Shown: positions 61,013-64,000 of the stretch, in pieces
Numbering within the stretch: position 1 is the first letter of the stretch
Layout: each line of letters begins with the position of its first letter
From: Saprospiraceae bacterium
Lineage (GTDB): Bacteria > Bacteroidota > Bacteroidia > Chitinophagales > Saprospiraceae
Direction: 5' to 3'
Assembly (NCBI GenBank): GCA_019638455.1
Contig: JAHBTU010000001.1
Coordinates: forward strand, 1,193,501-1,257,500
DNA: 64,000 bases
Notes under the pieces: model-generated
Told to the model about the DNA's origin: nothing
Databases searched by the model: none
What the model saw: the letters and a program-made list of their open reading frames with translations, nothing else
Made by a program: the position numbers and the translations under genes

Positions 61013-61086
61013 TCGGGATACCAGGATTCGAACCTGGGACCCCCTGCTCCCAAAGCAGGTGCGCTACCGGACTGCGCTACATCCCG
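61013..61086 (-). tRNA. tRNA-Pro (anticodon TGG)
   Basis: Read on the minus strand, the acceptor arm CGGGATG pairs with TATCCCG, the D-arm is present, the anticodon loop is TTTGGGA (anticodon TGG), and the T-loop is GGTTCGAATCC. The length is 74 bases with discriminator A. CCA is not encoded. The 3' end abuts the mer-type unit. Confidence 0.95.
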
Positions 61087-61112
61087 AAAAAAAGCCCGCA
61101 GGAAAGCGGGCA
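61087..61112 (-). terminator. intrinsic terminator between tRNA-Ser and tRNA-Pro
   Basis: On the minus strand CCCGC TTTCCT GCGGG is followed by CTTTTTTT, which runs straight into the first base of tRNA-Pro. It would end the tRNA-Ser transcript. Confidence 0.75.
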
Positions 61113-61119
61113 AATGATG

Positions 61120-61208
61120 CGGATAGGGCGGGATTCGAACCCGCGGTACAGGTTTACCCGTACGTCGGTTTAGCAAACCGGTGGTTTAAGCCACTCACCC
61201 ACCTATCC
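61120..61208 (-). tRNA. tRNA-Ser (anticodon GCT)
   Basis: The acceptor arm GGATAGG pairs with CCTATCC. The anticodon loop TTGCTAA gives anticodon GCT, for AGC/AGU codons. The long variable arm (CGTACGGGTAAACCTGTACCG region) typical of serine tRNA is present, and the T-loop is GGTTCGAATCC. The length is 89 bases. CCA is not encoded. Confidence 0.95.
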
Positions 61209-61251
61209 GAACGGGTCGCAAAGGTAAGCGAGGCCGATGCGATTCGCCAAA

Positions 61252-62526
61252 TTAACTGCCCAACATTTTTTTTAGTTTCATCAATTCTGGATGCTTCGAA
61301 TCGGTCGAGGCAGCTTTGACAAGATGTTCTTTGGCTTTGGCGCTGTCTTTTTTCGCCAAATATATCCTGGCCAGCAAACGATTTACGTCAATGTTTGCGG
61401 GGCGCTTGTTGTATTCGCTTAAAGCCAGCCGCAAGGCTTTGTCATAATTTGGTTGCAATTCCAAATGAAACTCGGCCATTTCCATGCTCATATTGTGTCC
61501 TTTGTCGGTGTCTTCTTGCATCATTTCAAGAATTTGCGATGCGAGTGCCTGATATTCTTCCATGCGTCTGGTTTCGCGATAAAGTGTGGCCAACGTTTCA
61601 TAAAAACTTACTTCGGGGGCAATATCACACGCTTTTTTCAACAGTTCTTCGGCCTTGTCGTATTGGTTCTTTTGCATTTCCACCTCTGCCAGCATTGCGA
61701 GGGCAAAAGGATAGTTCTCTCTTTCGAGCAAAATCATCTGATATTGTGTTTCGGCTTTTTTCCAATCGCCGTATGTCTTGTGAATGTTCCCAAGCGTCAG
61801 CCTCGCCCAAGCGGTGGCTTCTTGACCGGGGAAACCCGCCTTAACGGCCATGTCAAGCGCCTCTATGGCACCCGGCACGTCGCCGTGAATCTCTCTAAGA
61901 TAAGAGACTCGGGAATAGGAGCGCAAATCAGGCCGAATGCTCACCATTTTGTCTGCCATTTCGACTGCCTTGGCATAATTGCCAAGCTCCACATGGGCAT
62001 CTACCAAAGCTCCGTAAATCTGGGCGTTGTAGGGGTTGATTTGCACAGCCTTGTTGGCTGTTGCGAGGGCGCTGGAAAAATCATGCAAGGATAGTTGCAC
62101 CCCTGCTTTAGCAGACAAAGAGCGAAAAAGCAGGTCCTTTTGCTCAATTTTCATTTTGGCAATATCATCCTGAGGTATTCGCGCCAATACTTCGTCCAAC
62201 ATTTTGAGCGCCGCAGGGTAGTAGTGCGGGTGTTCGCCCGTGACGCGGGCTTCCTGTATGAACAGCTCAGCCAGCTTCAGTCTTGGCTCAAGTGCCGTTG
62301 GGTTGGCAATAATGGCTTGTCGTTGTGCGCCATAGATATTTTGCACGTTGTCCCATTCTTTTCCCAACCGGAGGGCTTCGTTGCGGTCAAGAAGCGAAGG
62401 GATAGAGGCTGCAACTTCTTCGGGAGTCAAATTGGCTTTTGCAGAGTTTGTGCCTCCAAATTGGGAGCAAGCGATGCAAAGCAGACTTGCGGCAAATGAA
62501 AATTCGATGAGAGTTGGGATTCGCAT
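61252..62526 (-). CDS. TPR-repeat lipoprotein
   Basis: The protein has 424 residues. A signal ending LLCIAC suggests lipid anchoring at Cys20. The mature part is helical and built of tetratricopeptide repeats: ALATANKAVQINPYNAQIYGALVDAHVELGNYAKAVEMADKMVSIRPD, AWARLTLGNIHKTYGDWKKAETQYQMIL, and FALAMLAEVEMQKNQYDKAEELLKKACDIAPE are the clearest. TPR lipoproteins act as scaffolds for envelope complexes. No further domain is visible. It starts upstream of the tRNA genes on the same strand. The gap to the DUF4331 gene (62527-62840) holds a large palindrome. Confidence 0.88.
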   Translation of the reverse strand: MRIPTLIEFSFAASLLCIACSQFGGTNSAKANLTPEEVAASIPSLLDRNEALRLGKEWDNVQNIYGAQRQAIIANPTALEPRLKLAELFIQEARVTGEHPHYYPAALKMLDEVLARIPQDDIAKMKIEQKDLLFRSLSAKAGVQLSLHDFSSALATANKAVQINPYNAQIYGALVDAHVELGNYAKAVEMADKMVSIRPDLRSYSRVSYLREIHGDVPGAIEALDMAVKAGFPGQEATAWARLTLGNIHKTYGDWKKAETQYQMILLERENYPFALAMLAEVEMQKNQYDKAEELLKKACDIAPEVSFYETLATLYRETRRMEEYQALASQILEMMQEDTDKGHNMSMEMAEFHLELQPNYDKALRLALSEYNKRPANIDVNRLLARIYLAKKDSAKAKEHLVKAASTDSKHPELMKLKKMLGS

Positions 62527-62717
62527 GGTCGTTTTTTTTAGAAAAATGTGTTATCGGTGGAAGATGCGGGCATTATAGTTCAGTTGTCACTTCCAGTAAA
62601 TGACCACTATATTGAAAAAAAGACATTCCACAAGCCTGCCTGACAACTCATGGCACCTCCTAAACCCTCACTCAATACCCGCACCAACGTGAGACAGGCT
62701 TGTAAAACGCCTCTTGT

Positions 62718-62819
62718 GGTTGCGTTTCAAATTGTCGCCAAACGTGTAGCGGAATGGCATCTCGGCAACTACCGGAATGCCATTCCGGGTTACAAAAGGC
62801 GACAATTTGAAATGCAACC
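62718..62819. repeat. large nested palindrome in the gap before the TPR gene
   Basis: 22-base arms at 62718-62739 and 62798-62819 (GGTTGCGTTTCAAATTG...) are inverted with one mismatch. Inside lies CGGAATGGCAT at 62750-62760, inverted at 62777-62787, including an ACCGGAATGCCATTCCGGG piece of the same style as the elements before miaB and in lhgO. The remainder of the 314-base gap shows no gene. Confidence 0.75.
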
Positions 62820-62840
62820 ATTCTTGTAAGGATTTCAAAC

Positions 62841-64000
62841 TCATTCGCGGGCTTTTGACAACTTCAATGCCTGTACGACCTTGCCATTTGCCACCACCGA
62901 TGCAAAGTATTGACCAGTGGGCAGGTTGGACATAGACACGTCGAATTTGTAGTCGCCCGCAGCCTTTTGCTCGTTCAGCACCGTGCGGACAAGACGACCA
63001 TTCACATCATGTATCACCACTTGTATTTTGGCCGGAGTAGCGACGTGCAGGCTGAGCGTTGTGTTTTCTCGGAAGGGGTTGGGAGAGCTCGACATTACTG
63101 CCTGCGCTGGTTGCAAGCCCAGCAAACTGCTTCCGCCCCGTACATCCGCCACTTGTTTGACGGGTCGAGCATCATCGGTCAGCGTGCCGCCACAGTCGCC
63201 GTCGCCCGGCCAAGGAGTAGCTACATAGGGGAAAGAGGTTTTGAATGGCGCATCGTTGGTATCAATCCCTGTTGTGTAAGTCAATACGTTGAGCAGCTGT
63301 TGAGTCACGGGAGAGCCTCCGGGCACAAAATCATCGTACCAAAGCCCTATGGCAGCCAAAGCGATACCGCTAACTGCTTGCAGTTCTATACGGGTGACAT
63401 CGTCTTCCAAACGGCGGCCGTTGGGAAAGCCATCCATGTTCGGGATGAACTGCAAATCGGCGGTAGCATTGTATGTTGGGTCGGTCAGGCCCAGCACCGC
63501 AGCTTGGATGAGGCCAAGCGAGCTAAAGCTAGGGTCGTTGCGCGGCGTCACGGGGACGGCCATATTCAAGCGGAGCATATCGCCTCCGTTTGGCAGGAAG
63601 TTGTTGATGAATGGTTTGCCCGGTGCGAGAGGATTGCCGTTCTTGCCCGTCGCCAATTGGTAGGGCGCCAGATTCGGGACTCCAGTATGAAAAATTGGCC
63701 ACAAGTCCACCGAGCGAGGCTTGGCGGGCCCGGGCAAAAGCAACGTGCCAAATACCGCATCATCCAGTGCCGTGCCAGCTAGGGCAGGGTTGCCCTTAAG
63801 CCCAAACAATCCATCGTTGCCATTCCCAAAATCGAACGCGCCCAGAGCGTTGCGCTGAATTCGCAGTTTAGCAAATGCTGGCACAGCAGCACCGAACAGG
63901 GAATCATCCATATAAAGTGCCAGTTCGGGATTGTAGAAAAAGCCATCCAAGTTTTGGTCGTTGATTTCCACGTATGGCGAGAGAGAGTTCCAGAGGTCTT
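62841..64000 (-). CDS. DUF4331-family protein with T9SS sorting domain, N-terminus outside window
   Basis: The frame is open to the right edge (DLWNSLSPYVEIN precedes the first GTG at 63971), so about 386 residues of a longer protein are visible. The DUF4331 part shows NLDGFFYNPELALYMDDS, AGTALDDAVFGTLLL, GGDMLRLNMAVPVTPRNDPSFSSLG, MDGFPNGRRLEDDVTRIELQAVSG, and PYVATPWPG at its end. The last about 85 residues (SSPNPFRENTTLSLHV ... GQYFASVVANGK) form a type A T9SS sorting domain. It is exported through type IX secretion. The enzymatic role of DUF4331 is not known. Confidence 0.9.
   Translation of the reverse strand, partial: DLWNSLSPYVEINDQNLDGFFYNPELALYMDDSLFGAAVPAFAKLRIQRNALGAFDFGNGNDGLFGLKGNPALAGTALDDAVFGTLLLPGPAKPRSVDLWPIFHTGVPNLAPYQLATGKNGNPLAPGKPFINNFLPNGGDMLRLNMAVPVTPRNDPSFSSLGLIQAAVLGLTDPTYNATADLQFIPNMDGFPNGRRLEDDVTRIELQAVSGIALAAIGLWYDDFVPGGSPVTQQLLNVLTYTTGIDTNDAPFKTSFPYVATPWPGDGDCGGTLTDDARPVKQVADVRGGSSLLGLQPAQAVMSSSPNPFRENTTLSLHVATPAKIQVVIHDVNGRLVRTVLNEQKAAGDYKFDVSMSNLPTGQYFASVVANGKVVQALKLSKARE

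Overview
The window looks like chromosomal DNA of a Bacteroidota member, most likely from the Saprospiria/Cytophagia side of the phylum. The evidence is type IX secretion C-terminal sorting domains of both the 'type A' kind (SBBP, DUF1501 and DUF4331 proteins) and the gliding-associated CHU_C 'type B' kind, Bacteroidetes-style promoters (TTTG ... TAnnTTTG) in front of several genes, a TonB-dependent receptor with a carboxypeptidase-like N-terminal domain, a UpxY/NusG-like antiterminator, DUF1800/DUF1501 pairs and the futalosine menaquinone pathway. No rRNA, phage, plasmid or CRISPR locus is seen. Base composition was not computed.

Layout. 1-2650: tail of a nucleoside phosphorylase-like gene, a small lipoprotein, a small coiled-coil protein and miaB. 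2700-5280: an unknown gene, an MNT nucleotidyltransferase antitoxin, its HEPN toxin partner broken by a stop codon exactly at the catalytic arginine, and a sigma-54 activator overlapping the end of the toxin gene. 5400-15230: a thioredoxin-like protein, a giant SBBP beta-propeller protein, a serpin, selD and a TonB-dependent receptor. 15355-19615: L-2-hydroxyglutarate oxidase carrying an in-frame palindromic repeat, then a compact restriction-modification pair. 19633-27647: a cell-surface polysaccharide region (deacetylase-like protein, Wzi-like porin, two hexapeptide acyltransferases, FGE-sulfatase lipoprotein, UpxY antiterminator) ending with a C39-peptidase ABC transporter. 27859-32274: a ten-repeat adhesin-like protein and dusB in a repeat-rich zone. 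32562-40817: lipoxygenase, a 1793-residue Ser/Thr kinase-AAA-GAF-histidine kinase hybrid, and a REC-adenylate cyclase, probably one signalling unit. 41208-47300: ECF sigma factor, anti-sigma-like protein, DUF4097 protein and three tandem paralogous beta-barrel-like proteins. 47373-53938: prfB with its programmed frameshift, an FKBP lipoprotein, a DHH phosphoesterase, ndk, a small membrane protein, an ABM-fold protein, an aldo/keto reductase and futalosine hydrolase. 53963-59515 (minus strand): saccharopine dehydrogenase-like protein, DUF1501, DUF1800 and an SGNH esterase. 59860-61208: a mercury-type operon (ArsR remnant, merTP, GDCCVxC) abutting tRNA-Pro and tRNA-Ser. 61252-64000: a TPR lipoprotein and a DUF4331 protein that runs off the window.

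The most unusual material is in the non-coding and decayed elements: nested palindromes of the CCGGAAC...GTTCCGG type, one of them inside an open gene; a long hairpin repeat whose loop lies in the opposite orientation to its flanks in the two copies; the HEPN nonsense codon; a DNA methyltransferase whose motif IV reads TAPPF on a C8 tract; the ArsR gene cut at a tRNA end; and a tandem triplication of a protein that is itself internally duplicated.
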